From LMUY01 sp965199105 (GTDB lineage Bacteria > Pseudomonadota > Alphaproteobacteria > Acetobacterales > Acetobacteraceae): a stretch of DNA of 64,000 nt. Positions 34,225-43,300 of the stretch are shown here, one piece after another. The stretch spans positions 1,364,001 to 1,428,000 of the forward strand of contig CBDAQO010000002.1 of NCBI GenBank assembly GCA_965199105.1, written 5' to 3'. The stretch's first letter is position 1, and each line of letters opens with the position of its first letter. A model generated the notes under the pieces. It was given only the letters and a program-made list of their open reading frames with translations. It did no database searches and was not told where the DNA came from. Made by a program: the position numbers and the translations under genes.

Positions 34225-35097
34225 ATGAACGACATGCAGAACGGGCCGGAGTTTGCGACGCCAGCGCGGTTTCAGCATTTCCATGTCGGTGATGTGCAGG
34301 TCGTTTGCCTGAGCGACGGCGGCGTGATCGTGCCACGCCCGCCGGGAACGTCGGGGGAGTCCAATGCCATCCTGCGTCCGCTGGCCTGCCTTCTGGTCAG
34401 CCTGCCAGGCTCGAGCGGGTATGTCTTGATGGACGCTGGCTTTGGCCCCAATCCCAAGCGCGCCGGCGAGCCGCTTGCGACGGCCGGGCGCTTGCTGGCA
34501 TCACTCGCCGCCGCCGGCATCGCGCTCGCGGAGATCCGCACCGTCCTCGTCTCCCACATCCATCCGGACCACACCGACGGTCTGTATCACGACGACGGTA
34601 CCCCGACCTTCCCCAACGCGGCCTACCGCGTGGGCGTGGAGGAACTGGCGTTCTGGAGCCAGGAGGGGTTGGACCTGAGTTGGTCACCGTCCCCGGCGCC
34701 GTTCCAGGCGGAGATGATGGCCGCCGCCAAGCGCTTCCTCGGTTTCGGCGGCCGCTCGGTCGAGACGTTTCGTGCGGGTGAGCCGGCGTTACCCGGCATC
34801 GATACCGTGCTGCTGCCGGGCCATACGCCTGGCCAAGTCGGCTTCATCATTCCGAGCGGCGGCGAACATCTGGTCTACACCGCCGACGCGATGACCACGG
34901 TCGAAATGTCGATTGGCATGCCTGACCGACTGCACCCGATCGATCTCGACCCCGAACTTGGCGTCAGGACGCGCGCGACGTTGCTCGAGATGCTGTGCCG
35001 CCCCGGTTGGCATGGGTTCTCGCCGCATTTCCCGTGGCCCAACCTCGGCGCGGTTCGTAGCACCAACGGCCGCTACACGTGGACACCGATGGAATAG
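34225..35097 (+). CDS. Metallo-beta-lactamase-fold hydrolase
   Basis: About 290 residues with the zinc-binding HxHxDH motif (SHIHPDHTDG) near residue 115. A further His follows in LLPGHTPGQVGF, an Asp in YTADAMTT and a terminal His in FSPHFPWPN. This is the lactonase/glyoxalase II-like branch of the fold. In this operon it may open a lactone or hydrolyse a ring-cleavage product, but the substrate is unknown. Start at the ATG 34225 was preferred; GTG at 34213 is four codons earlier. Confidence 0.85.
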   Translation: MNDMQNGPEFATPARFQHFHVGDVQVVCLSDGGVIVPRPPGTSGESNAILRPLACLLVSLPGSSGYVLMDAGFGPNPKRAGEPLATAGRLLASLAAAGIALAEIRTVLVSHIHPDHTDGLYHDDGTPTFPNAAYRVGVEELAFWSQEGLDLSWSPSPAPFQAEMMAAAKRFLGFGGRSVETFRAGEPALPGIDTVLLPGHTPGQVGFIIPSGGEHLVYTADAMTTVEMSIGMPDRLHPIDLDPELGVRTRATLLEMLCRPGWHGFSPHFPWPNLGAVRSTNGRYTWTPME

Positions 35098-35141
35098 CGG
35101 CCAAGCAAGCGCTGGTTCGGACGGTTCTGGGGGGATACAAA

Positions 35142-35783
35142 ATGACCATCAACGAGACGCAGATGGCGGGTGCACAGCAGACGCTGCTGGATAAGGTTGC
35201 CGTTGCGGATATCATCCTGCGCGAGCGCCTGGCGCGCGACAATGCTTGCTGGGCGGAAATGGCAAGTTACTACCATCCGGAGTCGAGCGTCGACGTCTCG
35301 TGGTTCCAAGGCAGCGGCGAGGATTTCGTTGCACAGTCAAAGTTCCAGTCCGACAAGCGGATCGCCAGCAGCGACGCGATCAACTTCCATATCATGTCGC
35401 CCGCCGTCGTCGCCGTGAGAGGGGACCGTGCGGTTGCGGAAACGCCGTGTTCGTTGCGCAGCTTCATGCGTCTAGGTGGTATCGACGTCAGCCGGGACAG
35501 CTTCGTTACGCTGTTGTGGCGTGCCCGCCCGCTTGACGGACGCTGGTTGATCGCCGGCCTGCGCTGCATCTACGTGCGCGACCTGCTGTATTCGTGCCAG
35601 CCGGGACAGGCGCCCGAACTGGATGAGGCGAGACTCGCGAGTTACCGGCCATCCTACCGCTACACAGCCTACATGCTGACCGAACTCGGCCTCTCGCCTC
35701 GTGACGACTTGCCCGGGGCCGACCGCCCCGAGACGGTGACGGCGCTGCGTGCAGCCGAGCAACGCTGGCTCGAGGAGGCCTGA
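35142..35783 (+). CDS. SnoaL/NTF2-like protein, first of a tandem pair
   Basis: A 213-residue predicted cone-shaped alpha+beta fold protein. Core features: a first helix (VADIILRERLARDNACWAEM), then YHPESSVDVSWFQGSGEDFV and a later WLIAGLRCIYVRDLLY strand. The SnoaL-like family includes dehydratases, isomerases and beta subunits of ring-hydroxylating systems. A strong GGGGGGAT box precedes ATG 35142. The next gene shares the same HPxSSVxxSWF motif, so the pair likely arose by duplication and may form a heteromer. Confidence 0.78.
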   Translation: MTINETQMAGAQQTLLDKVAVADIILRERLARDNACWAEMASYYHPESSVDVSWFQGSGEDFVAQSKFQSDKRIASSDAINFHIMSPAVVAVRGDRAVAETPCSLRSFMRLGGIDVSRDSFVTLLWRARPLDGRWLIAGLRCIYVRDLLYSCQPGQAPELDEARLASYRPSYRYTAYMLTELGLSPRDDLPGADRPETVTALRAAEQRWLEEA

Positions 35784-35787
35784 CGCC

Positions 35788-36384
35788 ATGAGCGACATCG
35801 ATACCATTACGCAACTGGTCCTGCACGAGCGGCAAGGGCGCGACCGCGGCTGGTGGGAGCAGATGGCGGCCTGCTTCCACCCAGACTCGTCGGTCAGCCT
35901 AAGCTGGTTCAATGGCAACGGCCTCGACTTCGTGGCGCGCTCCCGCGTCATGAGCGAGAGCGGGTTGCGGCCTTTGCACCGGCTGTCCCCGCCCGTGGTA
36001 CATGTGAACGGCACCCGAGGTTTCGTCGAACTGCCTGCCGCCATCGAGGTGCGGTTTCCGGTGGAGGGCGTCGAGGCCGACCTCATCTCCTATTCGCGGC
36101 TGCTCTACCGCGTCGAGCATCGCGCGGCAGGTTGGCGAATCCTAAGCCTCAACGCCGTCTACGAACGCGACACGCTGGCGCCCGCCATTCCCGGCACCGT
36201 GCTCACTGTGGACGTCGAGCGGTTTGCTCGCTTTCGCCAGTCCTATCGCTGCCTGGCCTATCACATCAGCCTACGCGGCCAGATAGCCGCCGATGACCTC
36301 TACGGCGACGACCAGCCTGACCGAGCGAACGCATTGTATGACGACATCCGGCAATGGCTCCAGGCCGCGCCGCCCACCGCTTGA
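35788..36384 (+). CDS. SnoaL/NTF2-like protein, second of a tandem pair
   Basis: A 198-residue paralogue of the preceding protein. Matching blocks: FHPDSSVSLSWFNGNGLDFVARS, WRILSLNAVYERDTL and a C-terminal FRQSYRCLAYHISLRG that mirrors YRPSYRYTAYMLTELG in the partner. Only four bases separate the genes and a GGAGG box precedes the ATG. No catalytic residues can be assigned by eye. It could be a dehydratase/isomerase for a hydroxylated ring or a non-catalytic partner of the hydroxylases. Confidence 0.78.
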   Translation: MSDIDTITQLVLHERQGRDRGWWEQMAACFHPDSSVSLSWFNGNGLDFVARSRVMSESGLRPLHRLSPPVVHVNGTRGFVELPAAIEVRFPVEGVEADLISYSRLLYRVEHRAAGWRILSLNAVYERDTLAPAIPGTVLTVDVERFARFRQSYRCLAYHISLRGQIAADDLYGDDQPDRANALYDDIRQWLQAAPPTA

Positions 36385-36612
36385 CCCGGCGTTGCGGCCG
36401 CTACCTTGGGTGAACAGACACCACATCCGCATGCGATTGCACGCATAACCACCGCTGACCCGGCGTGATGCCTGATGAACCCGCGACCCGCCCCACCCGG
36501 CAGGCGCAGGGAAGCCGCCTGCAAGCGGGCCGTTCCGCCGCGCGGCGACCTTGACACGCCCGGGCTGCGCGCGGCAAGGCAGCAAGGGCACCAAGCGGGC
36601 GAACGATCAGTC

Positions 36613-37335
36613 ATGGACGGAGGCAACGTAAAGCGGCGCCCTGGGAACACCGCTTCGCTCATCTACGACGAGTTGCGGACGAACATACTCAGCGGGGAAC
36701 TCGCACCGGGCACGCCGCTGTCGCAACTCTCGATTGCCAAAACCAGCGGGACCAGCCGCGGTCCGGTGCGAGAGGCTTTGCGGCGATTGCAGCAGGATCA
36801 ACTTGTGGTTGCCCACGCCAACCACCGCTTCAACGTCGCGCCCTTCGACCTGTCGGACCTTGAGGCGGTTCTCAGCCTGCACCTGAGTGTGGTGACGTTG
36901 GCCATCCGGGTTGGCGTCCCCTTCCTGACCGAACAAGACGCTCACTGCCTCGAAAGCTACGTCGAGGCGATGGAGCGCGCGCTCAACCAAGATGATGGCG
37001 AGCAGTGGGAGACGGCTTACCGCCAGTTCATCGTCACCATCGTCGCGCACGCGGGCGAGCGCACGACCCTCCTGGCGTCTCAGCTTCACGACGACATCCA
37101 GCGCTACCGGGCCAACCTGCCGCACAAGGTACCAAGTGCATGGTATAGCGGCGGGCGAGACTTCCGGCAGATCGCGCAGGCGGCCGCGTCGCGTGACGCG
37201 AAGTTAGCGGCGACACTCTACGCGGACTACATGGGCCGCTTGTCCTCGCTGGTCCTCGCCAGCGCCTCGCACTCGTACGACGCATCGCGGCTGCGCGGCT
37301 ACATCTCGGCGCTGCTACCCGCAACACCGAAGTAG
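36613..37335 (+). CDS. GntR-family (FCD/FadR-type) transcriptional regulator
   Basis: A 240-residue regulator. The winged helix is clear: SLIYDELRTNILSGELAPG, then SIAKTSGTSRGPVREALRRL. The all-helical C-terminal domain (DLEAVLSLHLSVVTLAIRVG ...) is of the FCD type that binds small carboxylic acids. It ends the plus-strand catabolic operon, so it is the best candidate regulator for the island and for the AAGTGTTGACA sites. ATG at 36613 lacks a strong ribosome-binding site; an upstream frame to 36475 has low protein-like character. The 228-base gap before it holds only a small ATGCG/CGCAT repeat. Confidence 0.88.
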   Translation: MDGGNVKRRPGNTASLIYDELRTNILSGELAPGTPLSQLSIAKTSGTSRGPVREALRRLQQDQLVVAHANHRFNVAPFDLSDLEAVLSLHLSVVTLAIRVGVPFLTEQDAHCLESYVEAMERALNQDDGEQWETAYRQFIVTIVAHAGERTTLLASQLHDDIQRYRANLPHKVPSAWYSGGRDFRQIAQAAASRDAKLAATLYADYMGRLSSLVLASASHSYDASRLRGYISALLPATPK

Positions 37336-37354
37336 TGCGGTAGCGATGGGCGAA

Positions 37355-38362
37355 TCAACTCACGGCAGCGCTCTTCTCGCTATCCAGCATCTTCATGAGG
37401 TGCTCATCGTAGCGGGTGCCCGCCACGGCTTCGGCTGGCACCGCGCTGGCAATCCTCGCCAGGTCATCGCCCGACAAATCGATTTCGGCCGCCCCGAGCG
37501 ACTCGGTTATTTGCGCCCGCCTGCGCGCACCGACGACCGGAACGATGCTCTCGTCCTGTGCCATGACCCACGCCGTCGCAAGTTGCGCCGTGCTGACACC
37601 CTTCTCCTGCGCGATCACGCCGAGCGCGTCGACCAGCGTCTGGTTGCGCTCGAAGTTCCCCGGGCGGAACCAAGGCAAATGGCCGCGGTTGTCGCCTTTG
37701 GTCGTCGGTTGGGCCTTGCCGCTCAGCAATCCATGCGCGAGCACGCCATAGGCCGTCACCCCGATACCGAGCTGCTTGAGAAGCGGAAATATCTCCCGCT
37801 CCGGGCTCCGGCTCATGAGCGAATACTCGATCTGCAGGTCACAAATCGGGTGCACCGCATGAGCCCGGCGGATCGTCTCCGGCCCCATTTCAGACAGGCC
37901 GATCGCTCGAATATACCCTGCCTTGATGAGGTCGCTGATCGCGCCGATGGTCTCTTCGATCGGCACGTTTGGGTCGAGCCGGGCAGGACGGTAAATGTCG
38001 ATGTAATCGACGCCCAAGCGCACCATCGAATACGTCACGAAGTTCTTTACCGCCGCCGGACGCGAGTCGAGGCCGACGAAGGCACCATTGGGGCCGCGCA
38101 GAGCACCAAACTTCACCGACAGCACCACCTTGTCGCGCCGGCCCTGGATGGCCTTGCCGATCAATATCTCGTTGTGCCCGGCGCCATAGAAGTCGCCCGT
38201 GTCGATAACGCTGACGCCTTGGTCGATCGCCTCCTGGATGGTCGCAAGGCTCTCCGCGTCGTCGGTCGTCTGCCCGATCAGGCCCGACATGGCCGCGCAA
38301 CCCAGGGCAACTGGAAACACGGTCGGCCCCTGTGAACCAAGCCGTCTGGGACTGGCGCTCAT
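37355..38362 (-). CDS. Aldo-keto reductase family oxidoreductase
   Basis: A 335-residue AKR barrel. It shows the Asp and Tyr of the active site (SVIDTGDFYGAGHNE), a Lys (VLSVKFGAL) and the NADPH-binding region (VPVVGARRRAQITESLGA). At the position of the catalytic His (normally YxxHRxD) it reads YRPARLD, so His is replaced by Ala, as seen in one AKR subgroup. Start ATG follows GGAGTTGGAGG. It is divergent from the TetR gene, 78 bases away, which may control it. Substrate unknown. Confidence 0.87.
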   Translation of the reverse strand: MSASPRRLGSQGPTVFPVALGCAAMSGLIGQTTDDAESLATIQEAIDQGVSVIDTGDFYGAGHNEILIGKAIQGRRDKVVLSVKFGALRGPNGAFVGLDSRPAAVKNFVTYSMVRLGVDYIDIYRPARLDPNVPIEETIGAISDLIKAGYIRAIGLSEMGPETIRRAHAVHPICDLQIEYSLMSRSPEREIFPLLKQLGIGVTAYGVLAHGLLSGKAQPTTKGDNRGHLPWFRPGNFERNQTLVDALGVIAQEKGVSTAQLATAWVMAQDESIVPVVGARRRAQITESLGAAEIDLSGDDLARIASAVPAEAVAGTRYDEHLMKMLDSEKSAAVS

Positions 38363-38440
38363 CCTCCAACTCCTACAACTTACATCCAACATAATTCGTA
38401 ACCTGTCATCGGCGCCAGGTCAAGAAATCAGGGGTCCAGC

Positions 38441-39043
38441 ATGCCGCGCAGTGGAATGACCGCTCCCGCGGTGCGGGCCAAAGCCATGGACGTAACGCTG
38501 GCGCACATGCGCCGGCACGGGCATGAACGCGTGCGTTTGGCCGCCGTCGCCAAGGAACTCGGCGTCAGCCACGTGGCACTCTATGCGCATTTCACCGACC
38601 GAGCCGCGCTGCTGGACGCGGTGACGGAGCGCTGGCTCAACGAAGTGATCGTCGCGCTCGAGGTGGTATGCGCGTCAAAACAACCGCCGTTGCAGAAGAT
38701 CTATTCCTGGTTCCTGCAGCTCTACCGGCTCAAGCGGGAGCGGATTTTGCGCGACCCGGAGCTCTACCGAGCCTTCGATGCCGCAGCCGAAACGAACAAG
38801 CATTTCGTCGCCGCGCACATCGCCACGCTGAACCGCCATTTACTGGCGCTGACGCAGAATGCCGCCGGAGAACTGGGCCGGCAAGCGCCGAGGAAGAAAG
38901 CCGCAATGCTCTTCGAAGCCACCGCCGGCTTTCATCATCCCAAGCTGATGATCAACCATTGCAACGAGAACCGTGAGGCGCTGTTGCGAAACCTCTTGCG
39001 CATCTTGCTGGCCGGGATGGCAGCGAGCGTGCAGCCCATCTAG
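38441..39043 (+). CDS. TetR/AcrR-family transcriptional regulator
   Basis: A 200-residue one-domain repressor type. The N-terminal helix-turn-helix reads VRLAAVAKELGVSHVALYAHF followed by TDRAALLDAV, the TetR signature. The rest is helical ligand-binding domain. Divergent from the aldo-keto reductase, which it probably regulates; convergent with the nic-operon monooxygenase, with only 17 bases between stops. Inducer unknown. Confidence 0.88.
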   Translation: MPRSGMTAPAVRAKAMDVTLAHMRRHGHERVRLAAVAKELGVSHVALYAHFTDRAALLDAVTERWLNEVIVALEVVCASKQPPLQKIYSWFLQLYRLKRERILRDPELYRAFDAAAETNKHFVAAHIATLNRHLLALTQNAAGELGRQAPRKKAAMLFEATAGFHHPKLMINHCNENREALLRNLLRILLAGMAASVQPI

Positions 39044-39060
39044 GCAAGCGGAGTGCGCGG

Positions 39061-40374
39061 TCAGCAGGGCCCTTGCAGGTTCTCGCGCAGGGTGCGGCCC
39101 GAGTAGTCGCGGCGGAACAAGCCACGCCCTTGCAGCTCCGGCACCACGCTGCGGCAGAACTGTTCGAACATGCCGGGAAACATGGTTGGCGTGAGCACGA
39201 AGCCGTCGCAGGCATAGTCCTCGAACAACGATTGCAGGTGGTCGGCCACGCTGCTCGCGGTGCCCACAATCAAGCTCGCCTCACCGCGCTTGGCCGCAGC
39301 CTGGGTGAGGCTGATCCCCTCGGCTTTCATCGTCTGCCGGATCACCGCCTCTGACCCTTTCATGCCCTGGTTGCCCTGCAGCGTCTCGAGCGCTGCCATG
39401 TCGGTCACCTTCGTCATGTCCACACCCAAATTGCTCGAGGTGGAGGCGCGGTTGAGCTCGGGATCAATCAGGCCGTTGAGGAAGTCCGCCCGTTCCCGCG
39501 CAATCCCTTCGGTCTCGCCCAGCACCACGCTGATGGCCGGCAGGATGGCGCATTGCGACGGCCCGCGGTCGACCTCCGCCATGCGGCGCTTGATGTCGGC
39601 ATAGAACGCCAGCATGTCCTCGCGCCCGTGCTGCGCCGTGAAGATCACCTCCGCCCAACGCGCGGCAAACTCGCGCCCGCGGTCGGACCCGCCGGCTTGC
39701 ATGATCACCGGGCGGCCCTGCGGGCTGCGCGGGATGGAGAGTGGCCCGCGCGTCTTGATCCAGCGGCCCTGGTAATTGGCGTAATGCACCTTCGCCGGGT
39801 CAGCGAGGATGCCGGCGGCCTTGTCCTTCACGAAGGCGTCTGCGTCCCAACTGTTCCAAAGCGCGAAGCACGCCTCGAGCACCTCGTCGGCCCGGTCGTA
39901 GCGCTCTTCGCGCGGCGGCAGTTGGTCCATGCCGGCGTTCTGGGCTTCAAGGTCGGTGGCGGAGGTCACCACGTTCCACGCCACGCGCCCGCCGCTCATG
40001 GCGTCCAGCGAGCCAAGCCAGCGCGCCAGGTGGTAGGGAGTGTGGAACGACGTGGACAGCGTGGCGCCCAGCCCCAAATGGCGCGTGACCGCCGCCATCA
40101 CCGGCAGCACGACGGTCGGGTCGAGGAATGAGATCTGACCACCGCCGCGGACGTAGGCGTCGTAGCTGCCGCCATGCAGGTCATATAAGCCGAACAGGTC
40201 GGCGAAGAAACAGCCGTCGAACTTGGCTGCCTCCAACACGCGCGCGATGTGCTGGTAGCGCTCCGGGTGTAGGATGTCGTCCAGCGTCGACTCTGGGTGG
40301 CGCCAGCCGCCGTTGTGCATCGCGGTCGGGCCGGTCTTCAAGTAGGCGACCAAGTGCATCTGGCGCTGTGGCAT
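39061..40374 (-). CDS. LLM-class flavin-dependent monooxygenase (NtaA/SnaA/DszA-like)
   Basis: A 437-residue FMNH2-dependent oxygenase of the nitrilotriacetate monooxygenase group. Signatures: MHLVAYLKTGPTAMHNGGWRHP at the start, GCFFADLFGLYD, the SGGRVAWNVVTS core, and QAGGSDRGREFAARWAE. Such enzymes need a separate flavin reductase, which is not in the window. ATG at 40374 follows GAGGAG. It lies 10 bases after nicB and is probably co-transcribed with nicCAB. That is unexpected for a nicotinate pathway and may extend it to another N-heterocycle. Confidence 0.87.
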   Translation of the reverse strand: MPQRQMHLVAYLKTGPTAMHNGGWRHPESTLDDILHPERYQHIARVLEAAKFDGCFFADLFGLYDLHGGSYDAYVRGGGQISFLDPTVVLPVMAAVTRHLGLGATLSTSFHTPYHLARWLGSLDAMSGGRVAWNVVTSATDLEAQNAGMDQLPPREERYDRADEVLEACFALWNSWDADAFVKDKAAGILADPAKVHYANYQGRWIKTRGPLSIPRSPQGRPVIMQAGGSDRGREFAARWAEVIFTAQHGREDMLAFYADIKRRMAEVDRGPSQCAILPAISVVLGETEGIARERADFLNGLIDPELNRASTSSNLGVDMTKVTDMAALETLQGNQGMKGSEAVIRQTMKAEGISLTQAAAKRGEASLIVGTASSVADHLQSLFEDYACDGFVLTPTMFPGMFEQFCRSVVPELQGRGLFRRDYSGRTLRENLQGPC

Positions 40375-40384
40375 AGGCTGCTCC

Positions 40385-43300
40385 TCAGTCTCCAACCGCA
40401 CGCAAGCGGGACACGGTCTGTTCCAGGTCGGCCCATTTCGGCTGGCTCGGCGCAAACCGGGCGCGCAGAAAGCGGGTCAACTCCGCCATCTGCCGGTCGT
40501 TCAAGCTGTCGCGGAACGCAGGCATGTTGCCAAGCTCCGGGCGCGCGGGCTGCTCGATGCCGCCCAGCAACACGCGCAGCAAGTTGTCCGGCCGGGCAGC
40601 GTGCAGGCTGGTGGTGAGGGCCAGCGTAACGTGGGCGCCCAGCACCGGCGGCCCGCCGCCATCATGGTGACACGACTGGCAAGCGCCGGCGAACAGGCGT
40701 GCCCCTTCCGAGCCGTCGGCCGCGAGATCCTGCCACGACGCGGCCGCGAGCGCTTTGGCTTGGCCTAAGCTTGCCGTTCGCCCGCCCGCGATATACTCCG
40801 CCATCGCTGCAATGTCCGCGTCGGGCAGGGCCGCCAATTGGCTGACCACGGCTGCCATCGGCCCGGCAGCCACGCCGTGCTCCTCCGAGTGGCCGGTGCG
40901 GAGGTAGTCGTAGACGGCCTGCTGCGTCCATGCCACCGGCGCGGCCGACGTTGCGGTCAGCGGTGGCGCATCCCAACCGTCCACCAGGCCGCCGGCCAAG
41001 GCAGAAGCCCGCCGCTCCGCCCCGAGCGCGTTGCGCGGCGTGTGGCAAGCGCCGCAATGCGCCACCGCCTGCACGAGGTAGGCGCCACGGTTCCACTGCG
41101 CCGTGCGCGCCGGATCAGGCGTGAGTGGCGCCGGGCGGTGAAACAGCAGGTTCCAGCCTGCCATCAGCGGCCGCAGGTTGAACGGGAACGCCAGCCGCGT
41201 AACGGGCGCGGCCGCATGCACCGGCGGTTGCGCCATCACGAAGGCATACACGGCCAACAAGTCCGCGTCCGTCATGTGGGCAAACGCGGTGTAGGGGAAC
41301 GCCGGATAGAGGTTGCGGCCGTCCCGCGCGACGCCGTTCCGCATGGCGCGCTGGAACGCCGGGAACGAGTAGTTGCCGATGCCGGTGGCTTCGTCCGGCG
41401 TGATGTTGGTGGCATACACGGTGCCAAAAGGCGTGTGGATCCCGCGCCCGCCGGCCAGGTTCGCACCATGGCACACCGCGCAGTCCCCGGCCGCCGCGAG
41501 CAGGCGCCCTCGTTCTATCAAGGCGGGGCTGAACACGTCCGCGCCCGGCGGCGTCGCCCTCGGCAGCGCCGCGTGCCACACGGCAAAGCTGCCCAACGCC
41601 GCGGTGAGCACGGCCGCCGCACCGGCCCAGCGGCGGCGCTTGCGTGGCGCGGCTTGGGCTGCTCCTAAGCCGGCGAGGATCACGTCCCTGGTGAACGGCG
41701 CGCTGCGGAACCGCACGCCGGTCGCGTCGAAGATCGCGTTGGCGATCGCGGCCGCACCGGGCACAGACGCCGACTCACCCACACCCAATGGCGGCTGCTC
41801 CGGGCGCGCCATCATCAGCACGTCCACCTCAGGCACGTCACGGAAGGTTATTATCGGGTAGGCGCCCCACTCCTTGCTGGTCACCAGGGCGCGCTCATCG
41901 AACTGGACCTGTTCCATCAGCGCGCGGCTGGTGGTCTGCACCACGTTGCCGTGCACCTGGTGGCGCACGCCCGCCGGGTTCACCATCAAGCCGGCATCGT
42001 GGCCGACCGTCACCCGCGTGACGGTCACCTCGCCGGTGCGGCGGTTCACCGCGACGTCGGCCGCCCAGGCAGCATAGGCCGCAGCAACGCCGGGGTATGC
42101 TCCATGCACATACACGGCGTAGGCAAATCCTTGCCCGTGCGCGATGTCCCCGTCCGTGCGCAGGCGCGGCCCGGTGCGCGCCTCCCAGCCGACACGCTGC
42201 GCCACCGACCGCACCAGGTCGGCCGCTCGTGCGTCCGGCAGGTAGCGCAGGCGATACTCCACCGGGTCGACCGCCGCTTCGGTGGCGAGCTCGTCGATGA
42301 AGCATTCGTGGGCGAAGCTGTTGGGCAGCGCCGACACGCCGCGGAACCAGGACGCACGAACCAGCGGCGCCATGTCTTCCACCGCCACGCGCATGGCTGG
42401 ATAGGCGTAGGGCGGCACGGCGGTGCGGTCGCCCATCGGCACCACGTCCGCCACCGGTGGCACGGCGCCGGTCAGCAACAGCGGCAGCATCGGGGCTAGG
42501 TTGGATGGATATCGCGTTACGAAATCGTAGGCCACCGGGTCGCCGCGCGCATCGATCCCGCCCGCGACGTCCGACACCTGCGCGGCGCCCTTCGGCTCCC
42601 ACGCGTGCTCCTGCTCGCGCGTCAGTTGCACGCGCACCGGGCGGCCAACCGCGCGTGACAGCAGGGCGGCATCCCCAGCCACGTCGTCGGCGCAGTTGCG
42701 GCCGTAGCAGCCCGCCGCTTCGAGCCGAGCAACATCCACGTCGGTTTCGGCCATGTTAAGCAAGCGGCACAAATCGGCACGCAGCACATGCGGGTTCTGC
42801 GTGCCCGACCATACTTGCAACCGACCCGGCGCGTGGTCCGCCACCGCACAGGATGGGCCTATGGAGCCATGCATCTGATACGGCCAATTGTAGCTGCGGC
42901 GAAGCACCGTCTTGGCCCCGGCGAGCGCCGCGTCGACGTCCCCGCGCTCGAGCAGGGTTCGCCGGGTCGAGTCTTGCCGCCGCAGCGCCCCGCTCACGTC
43001 CGTCAGGTCCGCGCCAGGTGCGAACGGTCGCCACGTCACGCGGAGTTGGCGCATGGCCTGGTCGGCGTGCTCCTCCCGCTCGGCCACCACACCCACGAAA
43101 TCCCCGATGGTGACCACCGCGACCAAGCCGGGCACGTCGTCCACCGAGGCCGCGTCGACGGATTGCAGGCAGCGCCCGACGAACGCACCGCTGTCGTGCC
43201 CCAGATAGGGCGGGCGCACCACCCGGCCATGCAGCATGCCGGGCACCCGGACGTCATGCACGTAGGTGAAGGTGGCGAGCGCCTTGGCCGGAATGTCCAC

